Shown in pieces: positions 7,281 through 14,673 of a stretch of 15,751 bases of DNA. The notes beneath the pieces are model-generated. The model was not told the origin of the DNA. It did not search any database and saw only the letters and a program-made list of their open reading frames with translations. Each line of letters begins with the position of its first letter. Position 1 is the stretch's first letter. The DNA is taken from the NCBI RefSeq assembly GCF_936933875.1, contig NZ_CAKZIK010000064.1, positions 1-15,751 of the forward strand, given 5' to 3'. This stretch comes from an uncultured Chryseobacterium sp. (GTDB lineage Bacteria > Bacteroidota > Bacteroidia > Flavobacteriales > Weeksellaceae). Position numbers and translations under genes: made by a program.

Positions 7281-8456
7281 TTAATCTCCAAGCTTATAAT
7301 CTAAAGGCAACATTTTTGAAATGTTTTGGCGGGAGAATTCGTCTTCAACAATAAATAAATCTGGTTCTGAAGAGATGCCTTCTTTAAAAATTTCAAACTT
7401 TGCCAATTCAGGATTGATGATGGAGGTTTGTGAAATTATTGCTTCAGACTTTACAAATTCACCTTTTTTGATTTCAAAATTCTTTTTCTGATAATTTACC
7501 ATTAATAGTTCGTTGAAATCGATAAATAACTTTCCGTTTTCTCGCTTTGTGAAATAAGATTCAGGGATGTTAGTTTTTACCACCGCAAGAACAAAAGGCG
7601 AGTTCTTGCTTTTTCTTTGGTATATACTATCTAAATCTTTTGGAAGATTCAAATTAATTATTTTTTGAGTTTTAATTAAAGCCATATAATCATCCAATTT
7701 TTTCAACTCTTCTTCGGTAGGATATTTTGGATTGGGAATTCTTCTTGCGTGGTTGACGATAAATCCTTCTTTTGCAAGCTCGTTGTTATAAAGGCTTCTG
7801 AAAAAATGCATCAAACTTCCTTGGTACGCATTCATTCTGTTTAAGACTTCATTTTTCTTGTTGTTATCTTCTTTGAAAAGGGATGAACCCAAATATTTCA
7901 CACTCTTAGAATTGAAATCTGCTTCAAAATTGAGTAAATTATACTGAATGGTATATCCCAATTTTTTATTTTCAATAATTAAAGTTTGTGGCGCTTTTAC
8001 AATTAAAATTTTATTCCTTTTATCATAAGAAAATTTAAGAGTCCGTTGATTTTTAATTCTCACATTTTCTCTATCAAAACCAATAAAATAATTTAGAAAG
8101 TAATTGATATAATTTCTATAAGCCTCTTCTGTAAAAGGGATGAGTACAATTTCTTCAATTTCATTTACAGGGTTGATAATTACCTTTACTGTTTTGCCGA
8201 TTGCTTGTTGGATGGGAAAGATGCTTGTCTCGTAATTGTCTTTTTGAAAAATAATATTGCCGCTTTTTTGTCCTTGCGTATCCAGTTGAAAACTGCCATC
8301 TACTTTAGATGTTGTAGAGATTTTAGTGCCATCAATATAAATGTTAACATCATTGATTATGTTACCACTTTCAGTTTGTATTTTTCCTGAAATAATTTGA
8401 GATTTGAATTGGTGACAGCATACTAGAAAGAAAATCAGTAAAAGCGTTTTATTCAC
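7281..8456 (-). CDS. exported protein with carboxypeptidase-like regulatory domain
   Basis: 391 residues if translation starts at the GTG at 8456-8454, which gives a compact signal peptide (NKTLLLIFFLVCCHQFKS, then QIISG). The frame is open to an ATG at 8507, but that ATG lies inside the terminator hairpin of the preceding gene, so I prefer the GTG. After the signal comes a CarboxypepD_reg-like beta-sandwich (about 20-95: ISGKIQTESGNIINDVNIYI, then VDGSFQLDT). About 290 residues follow that I cannot assign; they include a basic, aromatic segment (NYINYFLNYFIGFDRENVRI). There is no TonB plug or barrel, so this is not a SusC-type receptor. Surface or periplasmic location is likely; function is unknown. 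Confidence 0.75.
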   Translation of the reverse strand: MNKTLLLIFFLVCCHQFKSQIISGKIQTESGNIINDVNIYIDGTKISTTSKVDGSFQLDTQGQKSGNIIFQKDNYETSIFPIQQAIGKTVKVIINPVNEIEEIVLIPFTEEAYRNYINYFLNYFIGFDRENVRIKNQRTLKFSYDKRNKILIVKAPQTLIIENKKLGYTIQYNLLNFEADFNSKSVKYLGSSLFKEDNNKKNEVLNRMNAYQGSLMHFFRSLYNNELAKEGFIVNHARRIPNPKYPTEEELKKLDDYMALIKTQKIINLNLPKDLDSIYQRKSKNSPFVLAVVKTNIPESYFTKRENGKLFIDFNELLMVNYQKKNFEIKKGEFVKSEAIISQTSIINPELAKFEIFKEGISSEPDLFIVEDEFSRQNISKMLPLDYKLGD

Positions 8457-8479
8457 AGTAGATTTATTTCTGATAAATA

Positions 8480-8512
8480 TAAAAAAAGACTTTGTCAAAA
8501 AAAACAAAGCCT
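8480..8512 (-). terminator. intrinsic terminator after the dioxygenase gene
   Basis: On the minus strand, AGGCTTTGT (8512-8504) pairs with ACAAAGTCT (8495-8487) with one internal mismatch. A run of seven T (complement of 8480-8486) follows directly. It ends the transcript of the dioxygenase gene at 8534 and argues against the ATG at 8507 as start of the next gene. Confidence 0.75.
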
Positions 8513-8533
8513 TGAAAATTTATTTTTAAATTT

Positions 8534-9361
8534 TTAGCCAATTCTCACACTCGTCATGCTCAAACTTCCAGCCAAAAGTTCATCGTTGAAAAGTGAAATG
8601 TCTTCCGATTTTTCCTTCAAACCTAAAGAATAAATCAACGGTAAATAATGATCCGGAGTAGGAATAGCATTTTGCAGAAAACTTCCTTGTTTTTGATAAT
8701 CTATTAAGTTTTGAAAATTGCCGTCTAAAATCCAATTATTGGTTTTTTCGCGGGCTTCAATAGCCCAATCCCAACCTGCGCCAACAACGTCGATGTTTTT
8801 CCAGTCGATCATTCGAAGATTGTGGACGATGTTTCCGCTCCCGATAATAAGAATTCCTTTTTCACGCAGTTTTGATAATTTTTGAGCCAGTTCAAAATGA
8901 TATTGCGGTGGTTTTGTATAATCAATACTCAACTGAATCACCGGAATATCAGCTTCCGGATACATATGTTTAATCACACTCCAAGCGCCATGATCCAATC
9001 CCCAGGAATGGTTTTCTCCAACTTCAACGGGCATTAAAAGTTCGGCAGTTTCATGAGCCAAAGCCGGGTTTCCGGGTGCAGGATACTGAACATCAAAAAG
9101 TGGCTGCGGAAAACCATAAAAATCGTGAATGGTTTTCGGCATATCCATCGACGTTACAAAAGTTCCTTCGGTGTACCAATGCGCAGAAACGCAAAGAATC
9201 GCGTTTGGTTTCGGAATTTTTTTCGCAGCATCACGAAATCCCTGCACAAACTGGTTTTCTTCAATGGCATTCATCGGAGAACCGTGACCGAGGAAAAGAA
9301 CGGGCATTTTTTCGGTGCTCTTGAAACCGTCCGAAATATTGCTTAAATCGTTTAAATTCAT
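8534..9361 (-). CDS. ygiD: DODA-type extradiol dioxygenase (YgiD-like)
   Basis: 275 residues of the LigB/DODA family, close to E. coli YgiD (4,5-DOPA extradiol dioxygenase). The zinc- or iron-binding histidines are visible: H26 in PVLFLGHGSPMNA, H61 in VSAHWYTEGT and H180 in GSGNIVHNL. A further conserved histidine lies in TPDHYLPLIYSLG, and GLDHGAWSVIKHMYP (121-135) is also typical. The enzyme opens catechol-type rings in the cytoplasm; the natural substrate here is unknown. Start: a GTG at 9364 is in frame, but the ATG at 9361 follows directly and is preferred. The leader consists entirely of a 10-bp phased repeat array with no recognisable promoter, so it may be read through from the YceI gene 139 bp upstream. 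Confidence 0.88.
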   Translation of the reverse strand: MNLNDLSNISDGFKSTEKMPVLFLGHGSPMNAIEENQFVQGFRDAAKKIPKPNAILCVSAHWYTEGTFVTSMDMPKTIHDFYGFPQPLFDVQYPAPGNPALAHETAELLMPVEVGENHSWGLDHGAWSVIKHMYPEADIPVIQLSIDYTKPPQYHFELAQKLSKLREKGILIIGSGNIVHNLRMIDWKNIDVVGAGWDWAIEAREKTNNWILDGNFQNLIDYQKQGSFLQNAIPTPDHYLPLIYSLGLKEKSEDISLFNDELLAGSLSMTSVRIG

Positions 9362-9364
9362 CAC

Positions 9365-9501
9365 TTAAAACGTTTGATGTCGTTTGATATTGTTTGAAAT
9401 CGTTAGATTTAAATTTAGTTTATAAAAATTGAAGTTGTTTGAAAAAGTTCGAACATTATCAAACCCAATCAAACAACTTCAAACTATATCGAACAAAGGC
9501 T
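9365..9501. repeat. inverted array of 10-bp phased units
   Basis: The whole gap between the dioxygenase and YceI genes is made of degenerate 10-bp units. Forward units of form TGAnnnnGTT start at 9365 (TTAAAACGTT), 9375 (TGATGTCGTT), 9385 (TGATATTGTT), 9395 (TGAAATCGTT), 9430 (TGAAGTTGTT) and 9440 (TGAAAAAGTT). From 9452 the same motif runs inverted: AACATTATCA, AACCCAATCA (9462), AACAACTTCA (9472), AACTATATCG (9482) and AACAAAGGCT (9492). The orientation switch is at GTTCGAAC (9447-9454). Positions 9429-9442 and 9469-9482 form a perfect 14-bp inverted repeat. AAGGCTTAAGCCTT (9496-9509) is a perfect palindrome across the YceI stop codon. Confidence 0.8.
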
Positions 9502-10010
9502 TAAGCCTTCACAAACTGCAGTTCTCCTGCAATTTTCACGTCGTCGCTTACCAAAACGCCACCCGCTTCAAGCGCTGCATTCCAGTTTAAGCCGAAATCA
9601 CTTCTTTTAATGGTTCCTTCGAAAGAGAAACCAGCCTTTGTGTTTCCCCAAGGATCTTGACCAATTCCTCCGAAATCTATCTCTAACTGAACTGGTTTTG
9701 TAACACCGTTAATCGTTAAATTTCCGGTTACATCGTTATTCAAGGAGTCAGATTCAAAAGTAATGGTGGGGAATTTTTCAGCATTGAAGAAATCTTCACC
9801 TCTCAAATGCGCATCTCTGTCTGCATTGTTGGTGTCTATAGAATCGGTTTGAACAGTTGCGTTTACTTTTGCATTTTTAAAAGTATCGTCATCGCTTTCC
9901 ACTTCTGCATTGAAAGCTTTAAACTGACCTTTCACTTTAGAAATCATCATGTGTTTTACGCTGAAAGTAATTTCACTGTGAGTTGGGTCCAGGTTCCATT
10001 TAGTTGCCAT
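9501..10010 (-). CDS. YceI-family protein, cytoplasmic form
   Basis: 169 residues covering the full YceI lipocalin-like barrel. It begins MATKWNLDPTHSEITFSVKH, carries the conserved basic/aromatic N-terminus and HMM, then the DAHLRGEDFFNAEKFPTITF motif (about 65-84), GNLTINGVTKPVQLE, and RSDFGLNW near the end. The family binds isoprenoid or lipid-like ligands in some members. Unlike E. coli YceI there is no signal peptide, so it should stay in the cytoplasm. It lies 139 bp upstream of the ring-opening dioxygenase on the same strand. A consensus -7 element is 41 bp before the ATG. Confidence 0.93.
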   Translation of the reverse strand: MATKWNLDPTHSEITFSVKHMMISKVKGQFKAFNAEVESDDDTFKNAKVNATVQTDSIDTNNADRDAHLRGEDFFNAEKFPTITFESDSLNNDVTGNLTINGVTKPVQLEIDFGGIGQDPWGNTKAGFSFEGTIKRSDFGLNWNAALEAGGVLVSDDVKIAGELQFVKA

Positions 10011-10050
10011 AATATTTTGATTTTTTAGTTAATATTTAAATTTGATGAAG

Positions 10051-10058
10051 CAAAGATA
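10051..10058 (-). promoter_or_regulatory. -7 promoter element of the YceI gene
   Basis: Read on the minus strand this is TATCTTTG, a full match to TAnnTTTG. It would start transcription near 10045, giving a leader of about 35 nt before the YceI ATG. I see no TTG at the expected -33 distance. The rest of the 10011-10170 gap shows nothing else I can name. Confidence 0.5.
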
Positions 10059-10170
10059 CAGCCGTTACAAGTCTCTGACATTGATGTATGATAAGAAAGT
10101 AAAATTACGGTTTCCAGTGACGGATTTGTAATAACGGAATGGAAAACTTTGTTACTTTTTTTAATAAGCA

Positions 10171-11058
10171 TCAGAAACTGCGGAAATTGACCGGATTGAA
10201 ACTGTAACGCGAAGTGGTGATTTCTGCGGCGTTTACATCCAGTTCAAACCAAGGAGAAATTTTTGGATTGTAAGGATTTTTCATCAGTGAAATAGATTGC
10301 GCGGGCGTAAAACCTTCTCCTAAAAAATAGAGTTTCTTCCCTTCAGAATTTCTTGAAACTCCGGCAATAAAAACCACATGTCCTGGACTTCCGGGGGTAA
10401 TCAGGATATCGCCGGTTTTTAGGTCTGAATTTTTGGTGACAGGTTTCGTTTCCATGTTTAAAGAAATCGTTCCGGCGTAATTGTAAATATTGTCGAGATA
10501 ATTTTGAAAACTGTTTACAGAGGAATCTGTGGCCGAAATTGAACCTCTTGTCACTTTATTTCCGTTGACAAAAAGGCGGCCTCCGTTTTTGTAATCGCTC
10601 CATTTTAAAAAATCGCCGCTTGTGTAATGAAACCCAATTTCATCCTCTTTTCCGATGCTTTTTAAATATTCTGCACGAAGTCTAATGACAGCATCGGCAC
10701 ATTGTTGCAAATCTTTATTCCCAACAGAAATGTCAAAAACCGCTTCATGAAGATTTTGTGTAACAATCGGAGTTCCATCGTATTTCAGGATTTTTGTTCC
10801 ATAAGGTTTCAGTTTAAAATTTTCGATAAAATAACCGAAAGAGTTAGGTTTTTCTTCCACCCAAACATAATTTTCAGGTGCGGAAAATCTTTCTCGAACG
10901 GTATTTTTATTTTGATTGATTTGAACTGATGAACTCTTCTCTTCAACCCGTTGAACACTTGGATCATTTTTTAATTCTGAACTTTTTGCAGAATTAAAGT
11001 TTGATTTTTCACAGGAAAAACTCACTAAAAGAAAAGCCGAAATTAAAAAGTATCTCAT
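10171..11058 (-). CDS. DUF4846 lipoprotein
   Basis: 295 residues. The N-terminus is a lipoprotein signal (MRYFLISAFLLVSFSC, Cys16 as lipidated residue; the lipobox is relaxed, as is common in Bacteroidota). A Ser/Asn/Glu-rich linker runs to about 55, then the DUF4846 domain from about 60 to 290. Two features suggest a papain/NlpC-P60-like fold: C120 in KDLQQCADAVIRLRAEYL at the start of a helix, and H227 in KTGDILITPGSPGHVVFIAG, which reads like the Cys and His strands of such enzymes. No activity is established for the family as far as I know. The gene starts 26 bp after the TIGR03915 gene on the same strand and may be the third gene of that transcript. Confidence 0.85.
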   Translation of the reverse strand: MRYFLISAFLLVSFSCEKSNFNSAKSSELKNDPSVQRVEEKSSSVQINQNKNTVRERFSAPENYVWVEEKPNSFGYFIENFKLKPYGTKILKYDGTPIVTQNLHEAVFDISVGNKDLQQCADAVIRLRAEYLKSIGKEDEIGFHYTSGDFLKWSDYKNGGRLFVNGNKVTRGSISATDSSVNSFQNYLDNIYNYAGTISLNMETKPVTKNSDLKTGDILITPGSPGHVVFIAGVSRNSEGKKLYFLGEGFTPAQSISLMKNPYNPKISPWFELDVNAAEITTSRYSFNPVNFRSF

Positions 11059-11084
11059 TTATTAAAGTTAATTAAAAAAAGAAA

Positions 11085-11852
11085 TCAGCGTTGCTTTTCC
11101 GTCAAATATTTCCAATACCGTTTCGGAACATGCTGAATATGAAGTTTCATGTTCTTTCTTGAAGGAATGCCGGTTTTAACAAAATAATTTTTCCACATTT
11201 TTTGAAAATGCTGTTCTTCTTCATGATGAAACTCGTCAGAATTTTTAAAATTTGGAATTTGGTTTGATTCAGGATGGAAAAACTCCACTTTTTCCAAATC
11301 ATAGATAATTCCGTAATGTCTTTTCAAATCGAAAATCATCCATTTTTGGTCGGCATAACGTTTTTCAAAATGATTTCCAATTAAAGGCAGAACATCGAAA
11401 TCAGGTTCTATTTTTGCAAAATACAGATTATCCTTTAGCCTTTCAAACCGTACAAAAGCATGCATCCTGTGAATTTCTCGACCCATACTTTTGAGTATTT
11501 TTGAAATTTCCAGCATATCCGAATCAGCCAGATTTTGAAAAACATTCATCCCCGGATTTTGTAAAATGTCTGTAATGCTTTTGAAAATCAGTCTTTCTTT
11601 ATAAGGATGTTCTGAAAGAAAAATTTTGAGTAAAATTCTGATGGTTTCTTTACCGGAGATTTGTTCGATTTTTGATAAAACTCTCGCGCTTTTTTCAGCA
11701 TTTGTAAAAACCTGATGTTGTTCTGCAAAGAGATTTTCACTGGAAAAATTTTGCTCTGCCACAATTTCTGCGTTTTGAAATTTATATTCATAAACTTCAA
11801 AAATCGACGTGAGCAAACCCTCAAAACAGCCATCGTAAATGAGAGTTTTCAT
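11085..11852 (-). CDS. TIGR03915-family putative DNA repair protein
   Basis: 255 residues matching the family that is always paired with the TIGR03916 radical SAM protein. Characteristic stretches are IYDGCFEGLLTSIFEVYEYK at the N-terminus, MGREIHRMHAFVRFE (about 123-137), FDVLPLIGNHFEKRYADQKW (about 151-170), DLKRHYGIIYD, and the C-terminal HVPKRYWKYLTEK. In some bacteria this domain is fused to a uracil-DNA-glycosylase-like domain (TIGR03914); here it stands alone. That fusion and the fixed partner are the basis for its DNA repair or modification label; the biochemical role is unknown. Its ATG begins 1 bp after the stop of the radical SAM gene, so translation is probably coupled. Confidence 0.92.
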   Translation of the reverse strand: MKTLIYDGCFEGLLTSIFEVYEYKFQNAEIVAEQNFSSENLFAEQHQVFTNAEKSARVLSKIEQISGKETIRILLKIFLSEHPYKERLIFKSITDILQNPGMNVFQNLADSDMLEISKILKSMGREIHRMHAFVRFERLKDNLYFAKIEPDFDVLPLIGNHFEKRYADQKWMIFDLKRHYGIIYDLEKVEFFHPESNQIPNFKNSDEFHHEEEQHFQKMWKNYFVKTGIPSRKNMKLHIQHVPKRYWKYLTEKQR

Positions 11853-11853
11853 T

Positions 11854-13110
11854 TTAAAACAGTGAAAGTTGCTGGGAAAACGGATTCTGCCATTTCGATT
11901 TCATGCTGTTCACAATGACCTGCCGCAGTTGTTTTTGATCAATCATATTGGAGAAAATATTCTGCGTTTCAAATTCAATAAAATATTTTGCCCGATTCAG
12001 AGCAACTCCCAATTTCTGTAAATGTTCCATTTCCAGTTTTCGGAATTTCCGCGCCATCAGAATTTTATTGACGGATTTTACGCCAACGCCAGGAATTCTT
12101 AAAAGCATTTCTTTGGTTGCCGTATTAATGTTCACAGGGAATTTTTCTCTGTTTCGTAGCGCCCAGGCTAATTTTGGGTCAATTTCCAAATCGAGAAAAG
12201 GATTTTGAAAATCTACAATTTCATCTGCCTGAAATCCGTAAAATCGCATGAGCCAATCTGCCTGATACAACCTGTTTTCGCGCTGCATCGGAACTTGTGA
12301 AAAAACCGAGGGCAATCTCGGATCTTCCAGCATCGGAACGTAACCGGAGTAATAAACGCGGCGCATTTCGTAATTTTTGTAGAAATGATCTGCAACTTTG
12401 ATGATTTTCAAATCGGTTTCATTGGTTGCACCTACAATCATTTGGGTAGATTGTCCTGCAACCGCAAATTTTGGAACCTTTCTGAAAATTTTCTTTTCTT
12501 CTTTATAAAGTGTAAGTTCGTTTTTTATAAAAGTCATCGGTTTTACCATTTCTGCGTGACTTTTCTCGGGAGCGAGAAGTTTTAAACCGGTTTCAGTAGG
12601 GATTTCAAGATTAATGGAAAGTCGGTCTGCGTACAATCCGGCTTCTTTCAAAATTTCATCACTTGCGCCGGGAATGGTTTTCAGATGAATGTAGCCGAAA
12701 AATTTGTGCTCTTGCCGAAGTTTTTTCGCTACTCGAACGAGCCTTTCCATCGTTGTATCGGCATCTTTGAAAATTCCAGAACTTAAAAATAAACCTTCAA
12801 TATAATTTCTTCGGTAAAAACTAATGGTTAGTTCAACGACTTCATCAACGGTAAAAGCAGCTCTTTTAATGTCGTTGGATTTCCGCGAAACGCAATATGC
12901 ACAATCGAAAATACAGTGATTTGTCAACAAAATTTTCAGAAGGGAAATACATCGCCCGTCTTCGGTATAGCTATGGCAAATTCCCGAACCGTGGCTGTTT
13001 CCAAGTCCGCCTTTGTTGGTTCTTTTTCCGCCGCTGGAAGCACAGGAGACATCATACTTTGCAGCATCTGCAAGGATTTCCAGTTTTTCGTTGAGGCGGT
13101 CGAAATTCAT
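11854..13110 (-). CDS. putative DNA modification/repair radical SAM protein (TIGR03916)
   Basis: 418 residues. The radical SAM cluster motif CxxxCxxC is at C66, C70 and C73 (TNHCIFDCAYCVSR), ligating the iron-sulphur cluster that cleaves S-adenosylmethionine. It is preceded by the family-specific GGKRTNKGGLGNSHGSGICH with further cysteines C23, C45 and C54. The radical SAM barrel fills roughly 50-300. A helix-hairpin-helix DNA-binding motif is at about 328-356 (VNINTATKEMLLRIPGVG, then VKSVNKI). The last five residues are QLSLF, the consensus beta-clamp binding pentapeptide. The gene is first in an operon with the TIGR03915 gene (1 bp gap) and possibly the DUF4846 lipoprotein. The reaction is unknown; DNA as substrate is inferred from the HhH, the clamp motif and the UDG-linked partner family. 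Confidence 0.93.
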   Translation of the reverse strand: MNFDRLNEKLEILADAAKYDVSCASSGGKRTNKGGLGNSHGSGICHSYTEDGRCISLLKILLTNHCIFDCAYCVSRKSNDIKRAAFTVDEVVELTISFYRRNYIEGLFLSSGIFKDADTTMERLVRVAKKLRQEHKFFGYIHLKTIPGASDEILKEAGLYADRLSINLEIPTETGLKLLAPEKSHAEMVKPMTFIKNELTLYKEEKKIFRKVPKFAVAGQSTQMIVGATNETDLKIIKVADHFYKNYEMRRVYYSGYVPMLEDPRLPSVFSQVPMQRENRLYQADWLMRFYGFQADEIVDFQNPFLDLEIDPKLAWALRNREKFPVNINTATKEMLLRIPGVGVKSVNKILMARKFRKLEMEHLQKLGVALNRAKYFIEFETQNIFSNMIDQKQLRQVIVNSMKSKWQNPFSQQLSLF

Positions 13111-13133
13111 TTTATTATGTTAAATTGATGATT

Positions 13134-13141
13134 CAAAAATA
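13134..13141 (-). promoter_or_regulatory. -7 promoter element of the radical SAM operon
   Basis: Read on the minus strand this is TATTTTTG, a full match to TAnnTTTG, 23 bp before the ATG. CTG, one base from the -33 TTG, lies 19 bp further upstream. The region is A/T-rich, so chance matches are possible. Confidence 0.4.
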
Positions 13142-13235
13142 AAAAGCAAAAACGATTTTTCAGAACGATTTCTGCTATAAATTCTATCAAAATTCATCCT
13201 TAAATCCCTATATTTACCATTCAAATTTTTGAACT

Positions 13236-14564
13236 ATGAATTACCAGCCGGTTGAAGGTTTTTCGAAGTTGAATAAACAGGGAAAAATCGATTGGATTGT
13301 AAATGAATATCTTGAAGGAAACGAAGAATATCAACAGATATTAAAGCAATATTGGAACGAAAATCCTGAACTTCAGAAACTTCACGAAGAATTCTCGGAG
13401 AATACGATTTCCAATTTTTATATGCCTTACGGAATTGCCCCAAACTTCCTGATTGACGGAAAATTATTGGCATTGCCAATGGCGGTGGAAGAAAGTTCTG
13501 TTGTTGCAGCAGCTTCAAAATCGGCGAAATTTTGGTTGGATAAAGGCGGTTTCAAAACAACAATCATCAATACGAAAAAATTAGGTCACACCCATTTTAT
13601 TTTTAAGGTTGAATCACACAAACTACAGCATTTTTTCAATTTTAGATTAAAGCAAAAACTGTTTGAAGCCACGGAAGACATCACGAAAAATATGCGCAAT
13701 CGTGGCGGTGGAATTTTAAACATTCGACTGATCGACAAAACTGCTGAAATGGACAATTATTTTCAGTTGAAAGCGAGTTTTGATACGGTAGATTCGATGG
13801 GTGCGAATTTTATCAATTCGTGTCTGGAGCAGTTTGGCAAAACTTTGAGAGAGGAAGTGGCAAACTGGGAAGAATTCACTCAGGAAGAAAAAGATTCACT
13901 ACAGGTCGTGATGAATATTCTGTCGAATTTCACGCCGGACTGTATTGTTCGCGCTGAAGTTTCGTGTAAGATTGAAGATTTAAAGGACGATTCCGGTATT
14001 TCAAACGAAGAATTTGCCTGGAAATTTAAACAGGCGGTTACAATCGCAGAAATTGAACCTTTCCGCGCAACCACTCACAATAAAGGAATCATGAACGGAG
14101 TAGATGCCGTTGTGATTGCGACAGGTAACGATTTCCGTGCAACAGAAGCCTGCGCTCACGCTTACGCCGCGAAAGACGGAAAATATAAATCGTTAACGCA
14201 CTGCACAACAGATAACGGAATTTTCAGATTTTGGATAGATTTGCCGATTTCGGTTGGCGTAGTTGGTGGTTTAACGAATCTTCATCCTTTAGTAAAATTT
14301 TCTCTCGCTTTGCTCGGAAAACCTTCTGCGCAGGAACTGATGAGCATTTTAGCAGTTTCCGGACTGGCACAGAATTTTGCGGCATTGCGTTCTTTGATAA
14401 CGACGGGAATCCAGAAAGGGCATATGAAAATGCATTTGTTCAATATTCTGAATCAAATGGCCGCAACGGAAGAGGAAAAGCAGCATTTTGTGACGTATTT
14501 TAAGGATAAAACGGTGAGTCATCATGAGGTGATTGCGGAGTTGGAGAGAATAAGAAAAAAATAA
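13236..14564 (+). CDS. mvaA: hydroxymethylglutaryl-CoA reductase, class II
   Basis: 442 residues of the class II (degradative-type) HMG-CoA reductase, which interconverts HMG-CoA and mevalonate with NAD(P)H in the cytoplasm. Catalytic residues by comparison with the Pseudomonas mevalonii enzyme are Glu85 in PMAVEESSVVAA, Lys283 in TTHNKGIMNG, Asp299 in ATGNDFRA and His396 in GIQKGHMKMH. The CoA/NAD region includes VDSMGANF (about 185-192) and VGVVGGLTNLHP (340-351). In flavobacteria this class serves mevalonate synthesis for isoprenoids rather than degradation; that is general knowledge, not visible here. No other mevalonate gene is nearby. A near-consensus -7 element TATATTTA lies at 13209-13216, 20 bp before the ATG. 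Confidence 0.95.
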   Translation: MNYQPVEGFSKLNKQGKIDWIVNEYLEGNEEYQQILKQYWNENPELQKLHEEFSENTISNFYMPYGIAPNFLIDGKLLALPMAVEESSVVAAASKSAKFWLDKGGFKTTIINTKKLGHTHFIFKVESHKLQHFFNFRLKQKLFEATEDITKNMRNRGGGILNIRLIDKTAEMDNYFQLKASFDTVDSMGANFINSCLEQFGKTLREEVANWEEFTQEEKDSLQVVMNILSNFTPDCIVRAEVSCKIEDLKDDSGISNEEFAWKFKQAVTIAEIEPFRATTHNKGIMNGVDAVVIATGNDFRATEACAHAYAAKDGKYKSLTHCTTDNGIFRFWIDLPISVGVVGGLTNLHPLVKFSLALLGKPSAQELMSILAVSGLAQNFAALRSLITTGIQKGHMKMHLFNILNQMAATEEEKQHFVTYFKDKTVSHHEVIAELERIRKK

Positions 14565-14571
14565 CACGAAT

Positions 14572-14659
14572 CGTCATTGCGAGGAGCGACCAAAGGAAGC
14601 AACGAAACAATCCTTTCAAACAGATTGTCTCGTCGTTATTTCCTCGCTCCTCGAATGAC
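14572..14659. repeat. palindromic dispersed-type repeat (GTCATTGCGAGG family)
   Basis: GTCATTGCGAGGAGCGA (14573-14589) pairs with TCGCTCCTCGAATGAC (14644-14659): 16 pairs with one bulged G at 14579. Further pairing continues inward, for example CAATC with GATTG and AACGA with TCGT, so nearly the whole 88 bp can fold into one long hairpin. The sequence begins right after the HMG-CoA reductase stop. GTCATTGCGAGGA-type ends are a known kind of repeat in diverse bacterial genomes (recollection, not searched). It may also act as a terminator for the reductase gene. Confidence 0.7.
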
Positions 14660-14673
14660 AGAATAAAAAAAAT

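Noticed and set aside
8457..8507. Upstream ATG at 8507 for the carboxypeptidase-regulatory-domain gene
   Set aside because: It lies in the loop and stem of the dioxygenase terminator, and the added 17 residues spoil the signal peptide; the GTG at 8456 is better.
9365..9501. CRISPR-like array
   Set aside because: Units are 10 bp, degenerate and contiguous, with an orientation switch. There are no spacers of CRISPR size and no cas genes.
13236..13518. 94-residue minus-strand frame over the HMG-CoA reductase start
   Set aside because: Shadow of the reductase coding sequence, with no family resemblance.
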